In this document: positions 1-9,111 of the stretch, piece by piece
Layout of the letters: each line of letters opens with the position of its first letter
How positions within the stretch are numbered: position 1 is the first letter of the stretch
Assembly: GCA_040235565.1 (NCBI GenBank)
Contig: JBECLA010000043.1
Coordinates: 6,690 to 70,689, forward strand
DNA length: 64,000 nt
Direction: 5' to 3'
DNA from: JAHEIJ01 sp040235565
GTDB lineage: Bacteria; Pseudomonadota; Gammaproteobacteria; UBA6429; Thiohalophilaceae
The notes under the pieces: model-generated
Database searches by the model: none
Seen by the model: only the letters and a program-made list of their open reading frames with translations
Told to the model about the DNA's origin: nothing
Translations under genes and position numbers: made by a program

Positions 1-533
1 ACCGAGTCATAACCCTGGATCAAGGGATAGAGAAACTCATGGATGGATATCGATTGGCCTGCCTGGTAACGCTTGCTGAAATCATCCCGTTCCAGCATAC
101 GCGCGACCGTATGCTTGGCGGCCAGTTCAATCAACTCTGCTGAACTCATGTCATTCATCCAGCTGGAATTAAACATCACCAGGGTTTTTTCCGGATCCAG
201 GATTTTGAAGATCTGTTGTTCGTAGGTGCGTGCATTTTCAATCACTTCATCACGCGTTAACGGTGGCCGTGTTGCACTCTTGCCGGTGGGGTCGCCGATC
301 ATGCCGGTGAAGTCACCGATCAGAAACAAGACTTCATGTCCCAGGTCCTGGAATTGACGAAGTTTATTAATCAGCACCGTGTGACCGAGATGCAGATCGG
401 GTGCGGTGGGATCGAAGCCCGCCTTGATCCGTAGTGACCGTCCGCTTTTAAGCTTGTCGAGTAACTCGCTTTCGATCAGGATCTCCTCACTGCCCCGCTT
501 GATCAAATCCAAGGCGTCGGTCACGGCACTCAT
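1..533 (-). CDS. tyrS: Tyrosyl-tRNA synthetase, N-terminal part (cut by window edge)
   Basis: Charges tRNA-Tyr with tyrosine in the cytoplasm. The first 177 residues are visible; the rest lies beyond position 1. The class I signature HLGH sits at residues 48-51, preceded by KAGFDPTAPDL, followed by the LIGDFTGMIGDPTGKS stretch and later FNSSWM. This is the pattern of the TyrZ-like bacterial subgroup. The KMSKS loop and tRNA-binding domain are outside the window. The ATG at 531-533 is preceded by a good AGGGGAG ribosome-binding site. The gene is divergent from the M23 peptidase gene, an arrangement familiar in gammaproteobacteria (tyrS, peptidase, anmK). Confidence 0.95.
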   Translation of the reverse strand, partial: MSAVTDALDLIKRGSEEILIESELLDKLKSGRSLRIKAGFDPTAPDLHLGHTVLINKLRQFQDLGHEVLFLIGDFTGMIGDPTGKSATRPPLTRDEVIENARTYEQQIFKILDPEKTLVMFNSSWMNDMSSAELIELAAKHTVARMLERDDFSKRYQAGQSISIHEFLYPLIQGYDS

Positions 534-681
534 TGCAACTCCCCTGCTAAAAAAGGCGCTAGATTATCATACTTGCCCAACAGGACGTGGATCCGGTCTG
601 ACACATAAATTCATGATAGGATTTGACGCCGGGCGTGAATCGAGCTATCTTTTCTGAAAACTTAAAAATCTAAGAATTTCC

Positions 682-2091
682 GTGGATTACAATTCTTTCT
701 TAACACGAGACTACAAGTCTCTTATCGAATCACCACGCCAGGCGAAAAAACCGCGCTGGACCCGCCTGCATATGTTGCTGCTGGTCGCCGTGATTGTAGT
801 CGCCGGGACGGTGCTGTCACTGTTATCCGGTGAAGCCGCCGCCTCTCGCAGCGCGACAAAAACGGTCTTGATACCGAAGAATCAACAAGAGAAACAAGAA
901 GTTACCATCCCCCTGGACTTTCCGGCACTGCAACAAAACGAGGTGCCGACGGTAACCCCGGTAAATGAAGAGGCTGAAGGACCCGAGCTACCCTGGAGCA
1001 CGGTGAAGGTCAAACGTGGGGATGCCCTGGCGATGATCTTTAAACGTCAGAATCTCAGCCCCCTGGACCTCCACAACATCATGGCCCTGGGTAAAATCAG
1101 CGCCACTTTGAAATCTCTCCGTCCGGATCAGGTTTTTCGCTTCCAGCTTGATGAATCCGGTCAACTCAAGGCACTTGAATATGAAATAAACCAGCTGGAA
1201 TCACTCCTGGTTTCCCGCCTGCCAGATGGAAAATTTGAGGCCCGCGCCATTCAACACACCCTGGAGAAGCGCATCGGGTATCGTGCCGGCAGTATCCAAT
1301 CCTCGTTGTTCGAAGCCGGTAAAACCGCCGGCATGACTGACGCTCTCATCATGGAGCTGGTAGGGATCTTCGGCTGGGACATCGATTTTGCGCTGGATAT
1401 CCGCAATGGGGATAATTTTGCCTTGCTCTATGAGGAGCAGTTTCTGGAAGGTGAAAAAGTCAAGGACGGCCCCATCGTCGCGGCCGAATTTACCAGCCAG
1501 GGACGCACCTATCGCGCCGTGCGTTATACCGACGCCAAGGGGCGTACAGACTATTACACCCCGGATGGCCGTTCCATGCGGAAAGCCTTCCTCCGCACAC
1601 CGGTGGATTTCCGTCGCATCAGCTCACGCTTTGGCAAACGGCATCATCCCACGCTCAACAGGATGAAAATGCACAAAGGGGTGGATTATGCCGCCAGCCG
1701 CGGGACCCCCATCAAGGCCGCCGGTGACGGCAAAATCAGTTTCCGCGGTCGCAAGGGCGGCTATGGTCGCGTGGTCATCATTCAACACGGTGGCCGCTAC
1801 AGCACCCTCTATGCGCACATGCACCGTTTCAAAAAAGGCCTGTATGTCGGCAAACGGGTCAAACAGGGCGACATTATCGGTTATGTAGGCAGTACCGGTC
1901 GCGCCACCGGCCCGCATTTACACTATGAATTCCGCGTCAATGGTAGCCATCGCAATCCCTTGACGGTCAAGTTGCCTGATGCGGCACCGATCGAGCGCGA
2001 ATACCGTCAGGATTTCGAACTCAAAACCCGCGGTTTATTGAGCCAGCTCGAGATGCACACCCGCACCCGGGTGGCGCTGAACAATAACTAG
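682..2091 (+). CDS. OapA/MepM-like M23 murein endopeptidase, membrane-anchored
   Basis: A probable peptidoglycan endopeptidase that cuts stem-peptide cross-links in the periplasm. Of 469 residues, about 28-50 form one membrane anchor (LHMLLLVAVIVVAGTVLSLL). Residues about 105-150 are an OapA/LysM-like murein-binding region (VKRGDALAMIFKRQNLS). The C-terminal third is a LytM/M23 domain with Zn ligands in HKGVDYAA and HLHYEF and a conserved YAHM. All Zn ligands are present, so it should be active. The start is GTG with a weak ribosome-binding site, so the N-terminus is uncertain by a few residues. It is followed after 16 bp by anmK, linking wall cutting with recycling of wall fragments. Confidence 0.9.
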   Translation: MDYNSFLTRDYKSLIESPRQAKKPRWTRLHMLLLVAVIVVAGTVLSLLSGEAAASRSATKTVLIPKNQQEKQEVTIPLDFPALQQNEVPTVTPVNEEAEGPELPWSTVKVKRGDALAMIFKRQNLSPLDLHNIMALGKISATLKSLRPDQVFRFQLDESGQLKALEYEINQLESLLVSRLPDGKFEARAIQHTLEKRIGYRAGSIQSSLFEAGKTAGMTDALIMELVGIFGWDIDFALDIRNGDNFALLYEEQFLEGEKVKDGPIVAAEFTSQGRTYRAVRYTDAKGRTDYYTPDGRSMRKAFLRTPVDFRRISSRFGKRHHPTLNRMKMHKGVDYAASRGTPIKAAGDGKISFRGRKGGYGRVVIIQHGGRYSTLYAHMHRFKKGLYVGKRVKQGDIIGYVGSTGRATGPHLHYEFRVNGSHRNPLTVKLPDAAPIEREYRQDFELKTRGLLSQLEMHTRTRVALNNN

Positions 2092-2107
2092 TCCCTCAGC
2101 CCAAACC

Positions 2108-3256
2108 GTGGCGCCGGCAATACCAGAGAGATATATCGGACTGATGTCCGGTTCCAGCCTTGACGGCATCGATGCGGTACTGGTGTCGTTTGACGCGTCT
2201 TTCCCGCAGTTGGAGGCGAAGCTGGTTCACCCCCTTGAACCGCAATTGATCGATGCCCTGGACGCCCTCACCCGACCGGGGGCCGATGAGCTTGATCGCC
2301 TGTGTCGTGCCGACGTCATCCTGGGAGAATGTTTTGCCACTGCCGCCAAAAACTTGCTGGCACAGGCCAAAATAGACGCTGCTGCAATCCATGCCATCGG
2401 CAGCCATGGTCAGACTGTGCGCCATTATCCGGACACCCGCACCCCCACCACTTTACAGATCGGCGATCCTAACATCATTGCCGAACGCACCGGCATTACC
2501 ACCGTGGCTGACTTTCGGCGTCGTGATATGGCAGCCGGAGGCCAGGGTGCCCCCCTGGTACCGGCCTTTCACCAGGCGGTATTGTATGACCCCGATCACC
2601 ACCGGGTGATCGTGAATATCGGCGGCATCGCCAACCTGACGCTGTTACCGGCGAATCCTGACATCGGCGTCACCGGCTTCGATACCGGCCCCGGGAATGC
2701 CCTGCTGGATGCCTGGATCAAACGGCATCGTCATGAAGCCTATGATCAGCACGGCGAATGGGCCGCCAGTGGCAAGGTGCATCCGGAATTGCTCACTGCG
2801 TTGCTGGGGGAACCCTATTTTTTTCTCCCGGCCCCCAAGAGCAGCGGGCGCGACATGTTTAACCTCGAATGGCTGACCAATTGCTGGCCCACCGTGGCGG
2901 AACTCCCGCCTGCCGATGTCCAGGCCACGCTGCTTGAGCTGACCGCTGTGACAATCACTGACGCCATTCAACAGGCACAACCCAGTCCGGAGCAGGTGCT
3001 GGTGTGTGGCGGCGGAGTGCATAATATTGCCTTGCTACAACGCCTGAACACCCTGCTACCCGCTCAACAGGTCTTGTCGACCAGAGATGTGGGACTCGAG
3101 CCTGACTGGATTGAAGCGATGGCTTTTGCCTGGCTTGCCCGACAAACGCGGCGACACCAGGCAGGGAACCTGCCGACCGTTACCGGAGCAAGCCATGCTG
3201 TTGTGCTCGGCGGTATTTACCCGGGCAACCTACAAACTGCAGAGCACTCCGGGTAA
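2108..3256 (+). CDS. anmK: Anhydro-N-acetylmuramic acid kinase
   Basis: Phosphorylates and opens 1,6-anhydro-MurNAc to MurNAc-6-phosphate during peptidoglycan recycling, in the cytoplasm. The 382 residues match the usual family length. Visible signatures are MSGSSLDGIDAVLV at the N-terminus, GSHGQTVRHYP, ADFRRRDMAAGGQGAPLVP, the ASKHA-type VNIGGIANLT, GFDTGPGNALLD, KSSGRDMF and VCGGGVHN. The start is taken as the GTG at 2108 because the conserved MSGSS follows only 12 residues later. No clear ribosome-binding site is seen, so translation may be coupled to the upstream peptidase gene 16 bp away. Confidence 0.94.
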   Translation: MAPAIPERYIGLMSGSSLDGIDAVLVSFDASFPQLEAKLVHPLEPQLIDALDALTRPGADELDRLCRADVILGECFATAAKNLLAQAKIDAAAIHAIGSHGQTVRHYPDTRTPTTLQIGDPNIIAERTGITTVADFRRRDMAAGGQGAPLVPAFHQAVLYDPDHHRVIVNIGGIANLTLLPANPDIGVTGFDTGPGNALLDAWIKRHRHEAYDQHGEWAASGKVHPELLTALLGEPYFFLPAPKSSGRDMFNLEWLTNCWPTVAELPPADVQATLLELTAVTITDAIQQAQPSPEQVLVCGGGVHNIALLQRLNTLLPAQQVLSTRDVGLEPDWIEAMAFAWLARQTRRHQAGNLPTVTGASHAVVLGGIYPGNLQTAEHSG

Positions 3257-3284
3257 GTTTCACTCCACCCGTGTAGCCGCGGGG

Positions 3285-4943
3285 TTAGACAGCGAGTCTG
3301 GATTCTTCCAGGACTTCAGCCGTTTGTGACTCATCGTAGTAAATGTAACCCAGGCGGTTTTTCTTGGCGTAGTACATCGCCACATCCGCCTTGCGCATCA
3401 AGGTGTGCATATCATCGCCGTCATCGGGAAACACCACGATACCGATGCTGATCCCGATACTGAAACGATGTTCCTCGAGGGTAAACGGTTCTTGCATTGC
3501 ATCACTGAGTTTACGCGCCACCGTCTCCGCCTGTGCCCGGGTTTTGGCATCGGGCAAAATGGCGGCGAATTCATCTCCCCCCAGACGGGCTACCATGTCT
3601 TTTTCAAACGCCGAGCGGGAAGCGGAATCCAGACGTGTCACCATATCGGAGTCTCGCAATACGTCCTGCATGCGGGTACTCACCTGTTGTAACAGTTGAT
3701 CGCCAATATGATGACCGAGGGTGTCATTCACCGTTTTGAATTTATCCAGGTCCATCAACAAAAAGCCGAAACTGGACTGACCTTCCCGTTGGTTATTGGT
3801 AAAGCCTTCCAGGCGTTGATGCAGTTGATAACGGTTAGGTAAGCGCGTCAAGGCATCGGTAAAGGCCAGCTCTTCCAGTTTGAGGTACATGGCCTTTAGC
3901 TTCTTGGTCATGTCATTAAATCCGGTGGTCAGCTCCGTGATTTCGCTGGTGCCTCTGACCTCGAGCTGGCGGCCGATTTCAGCCTGATCCGCCTGCACGC
4001 GCTGTAACTGCCGGGTCAGGCGACGCAAAGGAGATACCGTCGTGCGGCGGATTATCCACCAGGCAATCAAGATAGCCAGCAGCGTTGCCACACAAGCGAG
4101 GAGCATGACAATCAGGCGGGTTTGCGATAATTCGGATGTTAAACGACTCGATTGATGTGCCATCGCAATATGCAGGCCGGGCTCACCGCTGCTTGTCTTG
4201 ACGGTCAGGCTTGCCATATCACCCTCGTCCAACAGCAAGGCCTCTTTCGGCCATTGGGCGGATTGATGACTTGATTCACCGTTCGGACCGGTGACCCGCA
4301 GTGGCAAGCCGAGACTCTGCTCCATTTTAATCAGGCTGTCGAGGGGATCGACGACCACCACCAGATAGCCGGTCAGGCTGTAGCCACCAATTGGCATTAA
4401 GGTTGTTCGGAATAGTTTTTGTTCAATCAGGCACAGTTCGGAAATGATCCGGGTACTTTGCAAGCCGGTACGCAATCGGGCTCGGCTCAGCACCTCACCG
4501 CAAACGAAATAAGGTAAATCTTCCGCCCCCCCCTGTGAGGCTTCGGCTCTGATATTGAAATTCCGGCTGTAGACAGTGAAATTGATAATGTTCAAATCAT
4601 CAACCTGCTGTCTCAAATCACTCAGACGTTGTTGCAGGATTTGCGTTAACTTGCGGTTATCCCGCTGCTGAAATGCACTGCGAAATCCATCACTATTCAG
4701 GAGCGCTGCACCCTGATTCCGGGATTCGATTTCCATCTCACTCAGGCGGGCATGCACCTTCAACTGCACCAGTTCCTGCAATGCCTGTTGTTGACTCCCC
4801 AGCGTCATGCTGTGATACAGCGAACTGCTGACCAATGCCAGAACCACACCGACCACCCCCATGAACAGGATGGTCATTTCCAGAATCATATTGATGGTAA
4901 TGGGAAACTTTTTCACGCCGCGATCTGATTTTGCTGTCTGCAA
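3285..4943 (-). CDS. Membrane diguanylate cyclase (HAMP-GGDEF)
   Basis: A predicted diguanylate cyclase that makes cyclic di-GMP in response to an extracytoplasmic signal. Of 552 residues, the first membrane segment is near 18-42, followed by a periplasmic sensor region of about 230 residues. A second segment (LIVMLLACVATLLAILIAWWI) lies near 278, then a HAMP linker, then a GGDEF domain that begins at DALTRLPNRYQLHQRL. The active-site GGDEF is intact. An extra 16-residue stretch stands just before it, so the RDSD that would be the inhibitory I-site is moved away from its normal place five residues upstream. The sensor domain is not recognised. The gene converges on anmK with a gap of about 30 bp. 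Confidence 0.9.
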   Translation of the reverse strand: MQTAKSDRGVKKFPITINMILEMTILFMGVVGVVLALVSSSLYHSMTLGSQQQALQELVQLKVHARLSEMEIESRNQGAALLNSDGFRSAFQQRDNRKLTQILQQRLSDLRQQVDDLNIINFTVYSRNFNIRAEASQGGAEDLPYFVCGEVLSRARLRTGLQSTRIISELCLIEQKLFRTTLMPIGGYSLTGYLVVVVDPLDSLIKMEQSLGLPLRVTGPNGESSHQSAQWPKEALLLDEGDMASLTVKTSSGEPGLHIAMAHQSSRLTSELSQTRLIVMLLACVATLLAILIAWWIIRRTTVSPLRRLTRQLQRVQADQAEIGRQLEVRGTSEITELTTGFNDMTKKLKAMYLKLEELAFTDALTRLPNRYQLHQRLEGFTNNQREGQSSFGFLLMDLDKFKTVNDTLGHHIGDQLLQQVSTRMQDVLRDSDMVTRLDSASRSAFEKDMVARLGGDEFAAILPDAKTRAQAETVARKLSDAMQEPFTLEEHRFSIGISIGIVVFPDDGDDMHTLMRKADVAMYYAKKNRLGYIYYDESQTAEVLEESRLAV

Positions 4944-4998
4944 TTATCAGTATCGGTCCCCCGGCCGCGTGGCTTTAACCGGCCTGGGCTGCACGTCA

Positions 4999-5031
4999 GA
5001 AAACGGGCCGATCCTGGTGTGGGTCGGCCCG
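4999..5031 (-). terminator. Intrinsic terminator of citrate synthase gene
   Basis: Read on the minus strand, an 8-bp GC-rich stem (CGGGCCGA with TCGGCCCG, arms 5004-5011 and 5024-5031) is followed by a run of four T. It lies 38 bp beyond the citrate synthase stop codon and before the diguanylate cyclase gene, so it should separate the two transcripts. Confidence 0.75.
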
Positions 5032-5068
5032 AATTATTACAGCAATTTCACAACTTGCGGCTGAGAAT

Positions 5069-6229
5069 TCAGCGTTTTTCGATTGGAACGTATTTGCGCC
5101 TGGGTTCGCCGGTATATACCTGGGTGGGGCGGAAAATACGGTTATCCGCCAACTGTTCGCGCCAATGGGCCAACCAGCCGGCGGAACGGGCAATGGCAAA
5201 TATCGTCGTAAATTGATCTGCCGGAATGCCCATCTCCGAATACAACAGGCCGGAATAGAAGTCGACATTGGCATAGACACCTTTTTTGGCAAGCCGATCT
5301 TCACACACGGCCTCGACGGCCTTGGCTACCTCAAACAGCGGGTTGATATCCCCACCGCGCGCTTGCATAAATTCATCCATCAAGCCTTGCAGGATAGTGG
5401 CACGGGGATCCTTGGTAGAATATTCGCGGTGTCCCATCCCCCAGATGACTTCCTTGTTGGCCAGACGTTGATCAACATACTCCTCGGCCTTGTCGGGTGA
5501 GCCAATCTCTTCCAGCATATGCACAACTTTCTGGTTCGCGCCCCCATGCAATGGTCCTGACAACGCACCGATGGCGGCGCCAATGACACCGTAAGGATTT
5601 GCTAACGTCGAGGCATTTACCAACACAGCGAAGGTAGAAGCATTAATCGTGTGCTCGGCATGTAATATCAGACAGACATCCATGATCCGCGCCAGCAGGG
5701 GATCCGGTTCCCGTCCCGTAAACATATAAAGAAAGTTTTCCGCGTACCCCAGGTCATCGCGTGGTGACACCGGATCATAGCCGTTGCGAATGTGCTCCCA
5801 CATGGCAACGATACAGGCAATCCGGGCGATGATCTTGACCGTGGTATTGTGGATATAGTTCAGATCGGTACAGGCTTCCTCCCCCGTAAGGCATTCGCTG
5901 CCCGGATAAAACATGCTGAGGCTCGATACCACAGTCTGCAGCATTTCCATGGGGTGGCCGGATGGTGGCAGGTTCTTCATCATGCCACGGGTATGAAACT
6001 TGATTTGTCGGTTCTCGACCAGCTGGCGGTGAAAATCATTTAATTCCGGTTTCGTTGGCAGTCGGCCATCCAGCAGCAACAGGGCGGTTTCTTCAAAGCT
6101 GCTGGATTTTGCGAGTTCCTCAATAGGGTAGCCGCGATAAGACAAAATGCCTTTCTCGCCATCGATATCAGAGATGTTCGATTTGGTTGCCGGTACGCCG
6201 GCCAACCCCGGCAGGTATTCGCTCATCAT
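5069..6229 (-). CDS. gltA: Citrate synthase (short, 386-residue type)
   Basis: Condenses acetyl-CoA with oxaloacetate in the TCA cycle. Catalytic residues are visible: the histidine regions LILHAEHTINAS and GMGHREY, and the aspartate region NVDFYSG, along with GPLHGGAN. At 386 residues it belongs to the short form, without the N-terminal extension of the E. coli NADH-regulated enzyme. The sequence class also includes 2-methylcitrate synthases. No prpB or prpD lies nearby, so citrate synthase is the better call. Two adjacent ATG codons are possible starts. The second (6224-6226) is better spaced from the AAGGGGCGG ribosome-binding site. Confidence 0.88.
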   Translation of the reverse strand: MMSEYLPGLAGVPATKSNISDIDGEKGILSYRGYPIEELAKSSSFEETALLLLDGRLPTKPELNDFHRQLVENRQIKFHTRGMMKNLPPSGHPMEMLQTVVSSLSMFYPGSECLTGEEACTDLNYIHNTTVKIIARIACIVAMWEHIRNGYDPVSPRDDLGYAENFLYMFTGREPDPLLARIMDVCLILHAEHTINASTFAVLVNASTLANPYGVIGAAIGALSGPLHGGANQKVVHMLEEIGSPDKAEEYVDQRLANKEVIWGMGHREYSTKDPRATILQGLMDEFMQARGGDINPLFEVAKAVEAVCEDRLAKKGVYANVDFYSGLLYSEMGIPADQFTTIFAIARSAGWLAHWREQLADNRIFRPTQVYTGEPRRKYVPIEKR

Positions 6230-6325
6230 CCGCCCCTTGGTATTTGTCCGGAATGCATAAACCGGATCACATGATTACTTTTGGCAAAAATAGAAAGGCA
6301 CACGGCTCGCCGTCTCCAAGCAAAC

Positions 6326-6350
6326 AGGGATGACACAATGTGTCATCCCT
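6326..6350. repeat. Perfect 11-bp inverted repeat with 3-base loop
   Basis: The arms 6326-6336 and 6340-6350 (AGGGATGACAC and its complement) pair perfectly around AAT. The hairpin lies between the erpA stop and the gltA start, downstream of erpA on the minus strand. No clear T-run follows on either strand. It could be a weak terminator, an mRNA-stabilising hairpin or a protein-binding palindrome in front of gltA. Confidence 0.6.
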
Positions 6351-6380
6351 GAGAACAGAGTTTACTCGAAAACGGGGCGG

Positions 6381-6731
6381 TCAGACAGAGAAGGATGAGC
6401 CGCAGCCACAGGTTGTGGTGGCATTGGGATTGCGGATCACAAACTGGGAGCCGGACAGGTCTTCCTTATAGTCGATTTCCGCGCCCGTCAGGTACTGATA
6501 ACTCATGGGGTCAACCAGCAGCGTCACACCACCGTTTTCCACCTTGGTATCACCATCCTGGACAGTTTCATCAAAGGTAAAACCGTACTGGAAACCCGAG
6601 CAGCCACCACCCGTGACAAAAACCCGTAACATCAGGTTTTCGTTACCTTCTTCCTCAATCAGCTGCTTGACCTTGTGGGCTGCGCTGTCGGTAAAAATCA
6701 GTGGACTCACAGTTTCTGTCGCCGTGTTCAT
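6381..6731 (-). CDS. erpA: Iron-sulfur cluster insertion protein ErpA
   Basis: An A-type carrier that delivers Fe-S clusters to apo-enzymes. It has 116 residues, the normal length. The three cluster-binding cysteines are present: one in GGGCSGFQYG and two in the C-terminal TTTCGCGSSFSV. The start is set at the ATG at 6729-6731, which has a CGGAG site 8 bases upstream. An in-frame upstream ATG would add seven unconserved residues. It is the last gene of the argC, DUF6776, bactofilin, erpA series on the minus strand. Confidence 0.93.
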   Translation of the reverse strand: MNTATETVSPLIFTDSAAHKVKQLIEEEGNENLMLRVFVTGGGCSGFQYGFTFDETVQDGDTKVENGGVTLLVDPMSYQYLTGAEIDYKEDLSGSQFVIRNPNATTTCGCGSSFSV

Positions 6732-6797
6732 GATACAACTCCGAAAAATCAATTCGTTACCGGAATCGGATGATTATCCAATTTCCGAGTGTTTTAG

Positions 6798-7214
6798 TCA
6801 AGAATCGCCACTCAGCGGTTCCTTTTCCTGGGACAATTTCACCACCTTGTCTTCCGGCCGATGCACCAGATTCCCGTTGACTTCCGCACCCATGGCCATC
6901 TCGATCAGGCTGTAATAAACATTGCCGTCGACTTTGGCATGGGAGGCCAGTTCCACATGACCACTGGCGTGGACATCACCAATAATAGTCCCATTAATGA
7001 CAACATTGGGGACTTTTACCTCACCTTCAATGGTACCGCGTTCGCTCAACGTCAGCACTGAGTCGTTACCCTGCTCGGATAACACGGCCCCCTTGATGAC
7101 GCCGTCCACGTGCAGCCCCCCGGTGAAGACCACATCGCCATGGATCTCGGTTTTCTGGCCGATCAGCGAATCAATCTGCGCTGTCTGTTTGGGTTTTTTC
7201 TGTTTACTCCACAT
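6798..7214 (-). CDS. Bactofilin
   Basis: A polymer-forming cytoskeletal protein of about 138 residues. Bactofilins form non-polar filaments near the membrane and often position wall enzymes. The central domain shows the repeating short beta-strands of the right-handed beta-helix (EIHGDVVFTGGLHVDGVIKG, VVINGTIIGDVHASGHVE, KVDGNVYYSLIEMAMGAEVN), flanked by short polar tails. The ATG at 7212-7214 is chosen because a GAGGAG site lies upstream. This start overlaps the DUF6776 stop by 11 bp, pointing to translational coupling with that coiled-coil membrane protein. Confidence 0.9.
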   Translation of the reverse strand: MWSKQKKPKQTAQIDSLIGQKTEIHGDVVFTGGLHVDGVIKGAVLSEQGNDSVLTLSERGTIEGEVKVPNVVINGTIIGDVHASGHVELASHAKVDGNVYYSLIEMAMGAEVNGNLVHRPEDKVVKLSQEKEPLSGDS

Positions 7215-7926
7215 TTTGCTGATTCTCCTCAGTTGGCCAATCAATCGTTTTTTCAATCATGTCTGCTTGCCGACCGCCGGGCAGGATTTGTGCTGTCGCC
7301 CGCATGGGCTTGAAACCCTTTGGCAGGATCAAATCACCTTCCAGGTTCTGAAAATACTTAAAGCGGTAGTCCAGTTCCTTGACCGAATTCTCGCTCAGCG
7401 CGGCCAGTTCCAGTGTTTTCAGGGCATTACCCTCTAATCCTTCGATAAAAAGCTTTACCCGACCCCGCGCCAGCCGGTCATTTTTCAGCACCTGGGTCAG
7501 CACCACGGTATAGCGATAACTCCGTAAGCCATTGGATTGCAGACTAAACCGCTGTAGCCGCAAGCCGCGGGAGGCGTCCCGTGGGGAGACGATGCCGCGA
7601 TAAAATGCCAGTTCTTCCTTTAATTCGAGGATCTCGCCTTCCAGCACTTTCAGATTGGTATCAAGTTCATTGTAGGCCTTGCGTTCGATCTGCGCGGCCC
7701 GTTCCAACTGGGCTTTCTGCTCCCTGAGCGCCTCGATTTGCTCGTACAACTCATCTGTCAGCGCCACCAGGCGGAGCCGTTCCAGGTCTGACTCATGACT
7801 GTCGTAGCCTGCTTGATATCGGCCATAATCGAACAAACTCCAGCCTGCGACGCCCAGCGCGAGTAATCCCAGCAGTATCAATACCCGGGTTTTCCAGGGA
7901 TTATGGGGTTTGACCTTAAGCTGCAT
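7204..7926 (-). CDS. DUF6776 family membrane coiled-coil protein
   Basis: 240 residues, function unknown. A short cytoplasmic N-terminus is followed by one membrane segment (RVLILLGLLALGVAGWSLF, about 14-32). A long charged coiled coil follows (about 42-110: LYEQIEALREQKAQLERAAQ), then a beta-rich C-terminal domain of about 120 residues (LQRFSLQSNGLRSYRYTVVL). The topology and the overlap with the bactofilin gene suggest a membrane anchor or partner for the bactofilin. That is inferred from context only. The gene lies 8 bp after argC on the minus strand. Confidence 0.75.
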   Translation of the reverse strand: MQLKVKPHNPWKTRVLILLGLLALGVAGWSLFDYGRYQAGYDSHESDLERLRLVALTDELYEQIEALREQKAQLERAAQIERKAYNELDTNLKVLEGEILELKEELAFYRGIVSPRDASRGLRLQRFSLQSNGLRSYRYTVVLTQVLKNDRLARGRVKLFIEGLEGNALKTLELAALSENSVKELDYRFKYFQNLEGDLILPKGFKPMRATAQILPGGRQADMIEKTIDWPTEENQQNVE

Positions 7927-7934
7927 GATATTTC

Positions 7935-8966
7935 TCAGGGCAACAATGCAATGGTGTTCAGCCCGCTGGTTTCAGCCAGACCAAACATGATGTTCATATT
8001 CTGCACCGCCTGGCCGGCCGCCCCCTTCACCAGGTTGTCGATCACGGACAGCACCACCAGCGTATTCCCGCCCTGCGGCCGGTGGAGGCTGATGCGGCAG
8101 GTATTGGCACCCCGCACACTGCGGGTTTCCGGATGACTGCCAACGGGTAGCACGTCCACAAAGGGCTCGTTCGCATAGCGCGATTCGTATACCTGTTGTA
8201 AATCGGCCGCGTCGCCGGTCAGTTCAGCGTACAGGGTGGCGTGAATGCCCCGAATCATGGGGGTAAGGTGGGGTACAAATGTCAGCCCCACGGCAGAAGC
8301 CGTAACCCTTTGCAGACCCTGGCGAATTTCGGGTAAATGGCGATGACCGGGTACCGCGTAGGCCTTGAAACTCTCGCTGGCCTCACCCAGCAAAGTACCG
8401 ACATTAGCCTTACGACCGGCGCCGCTGACGCCTGATTTGGCATCGGCAATCAGCCGCGAGGCATCCACCAGCTTGCTCTCCAGTAACGGCAAGAAACCCA
8501 GCTGCACCGCGGTGGGATAGCAGCCGGGATTGGCCACCAGTCGCGCCTGCGCCACCGCCGCGCGGTTGACCTCCGGCAGGCCGTAGACCGCTTCTTGCAG
8601 CAAGTCCGGACAGGCATGCGGCTGGCCATACCACTCGGCCCATTCAGCCGGATCCTTGAGCCGAAAATCGGCCGCCAGATCGATCACCCGCACCCCGGCC
8701 TCCAGCAATGCCGGAACATGTTGCATGGCAATCCCGTTGGGAGTGGCGAAAAACACCACGTCACACTCGGTCAGGCCGGCCTGGTCCGGTTCGCAAAAGG
8801 CCAGCTCCACGTGGCCGCGCAGGTTGGGAAACATATCCGCCACGGCCAATCCCGCCTCGGAACGCGAGGTAATGGCACTGAGCTCCACTTCCGGATGGGC
8901 GGCCAGGAGACGTAATAATTCCACGCCGGTATAGCCGGTGCCGCCGACAATTGCTGCCTTGATCAT
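7935..8966 (-). CDS. argC: N-acetyl-gamma-glutamyl-phosphate reductase
   Basis: Reduces N-acetyl-glutamyl-5-phosphate to the semialdehyde with NADPH, the third step of arginine synthesis. 343 residues, normal for the shorter bacterial form. The N-terminal nucleotide-binding GGTGYTGVELLRLL and the catalytic-cysteine motif NPGCYPTAVQLG are both clear, as is PGHRHLPEI. No other arg genes are in the window. It is the first gene of a minus-strand run leading into DUF6776 and bactofilin. Confidence 0.95.
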   Translation of the reverse strand: MIKAAIVGGTGYTGVELLRLLAAHPEVELSAITSRSEAGLAVADMFPNLRGHVELAFCEPDQAGLTECDVVFFATPNGIAMQHVPALLEAGVRVIDLAADFRLKDPAEWAEWYGQPHACPDLLQEAVYGLPEVNRAAVAQARLVANPGCYPTAVQLGFLPLLESKLVDASRLIADAKSGVSGAGRKANVGTLLGEASESFKAYAVPGHRHLPEIRQGLQRVTASAVGLTFVPHLTPMIRGIHATLYAELTGDAADLQQVYESRYANEPFVDVLPVGSHPETRSVRGANTCRISLHRPQGGNTLVVLSVIDNLVKGAAGQAVQNMNIMFGLAETSGLNTIALLP

Positions 8967-9111
8967 GTTTGCCGCTCTGTCTGCATTAATATGGGTCAGA
9001 AACGGCTAATGATAAGTGCTGGGGAAACAATAAGAAAGACCTCACTCTTCAGAGGAGTTCTGCAAAATGGGGCGAATCACAAAATGGGCACTATGTTGTG
9101 AATGGAAGCAT

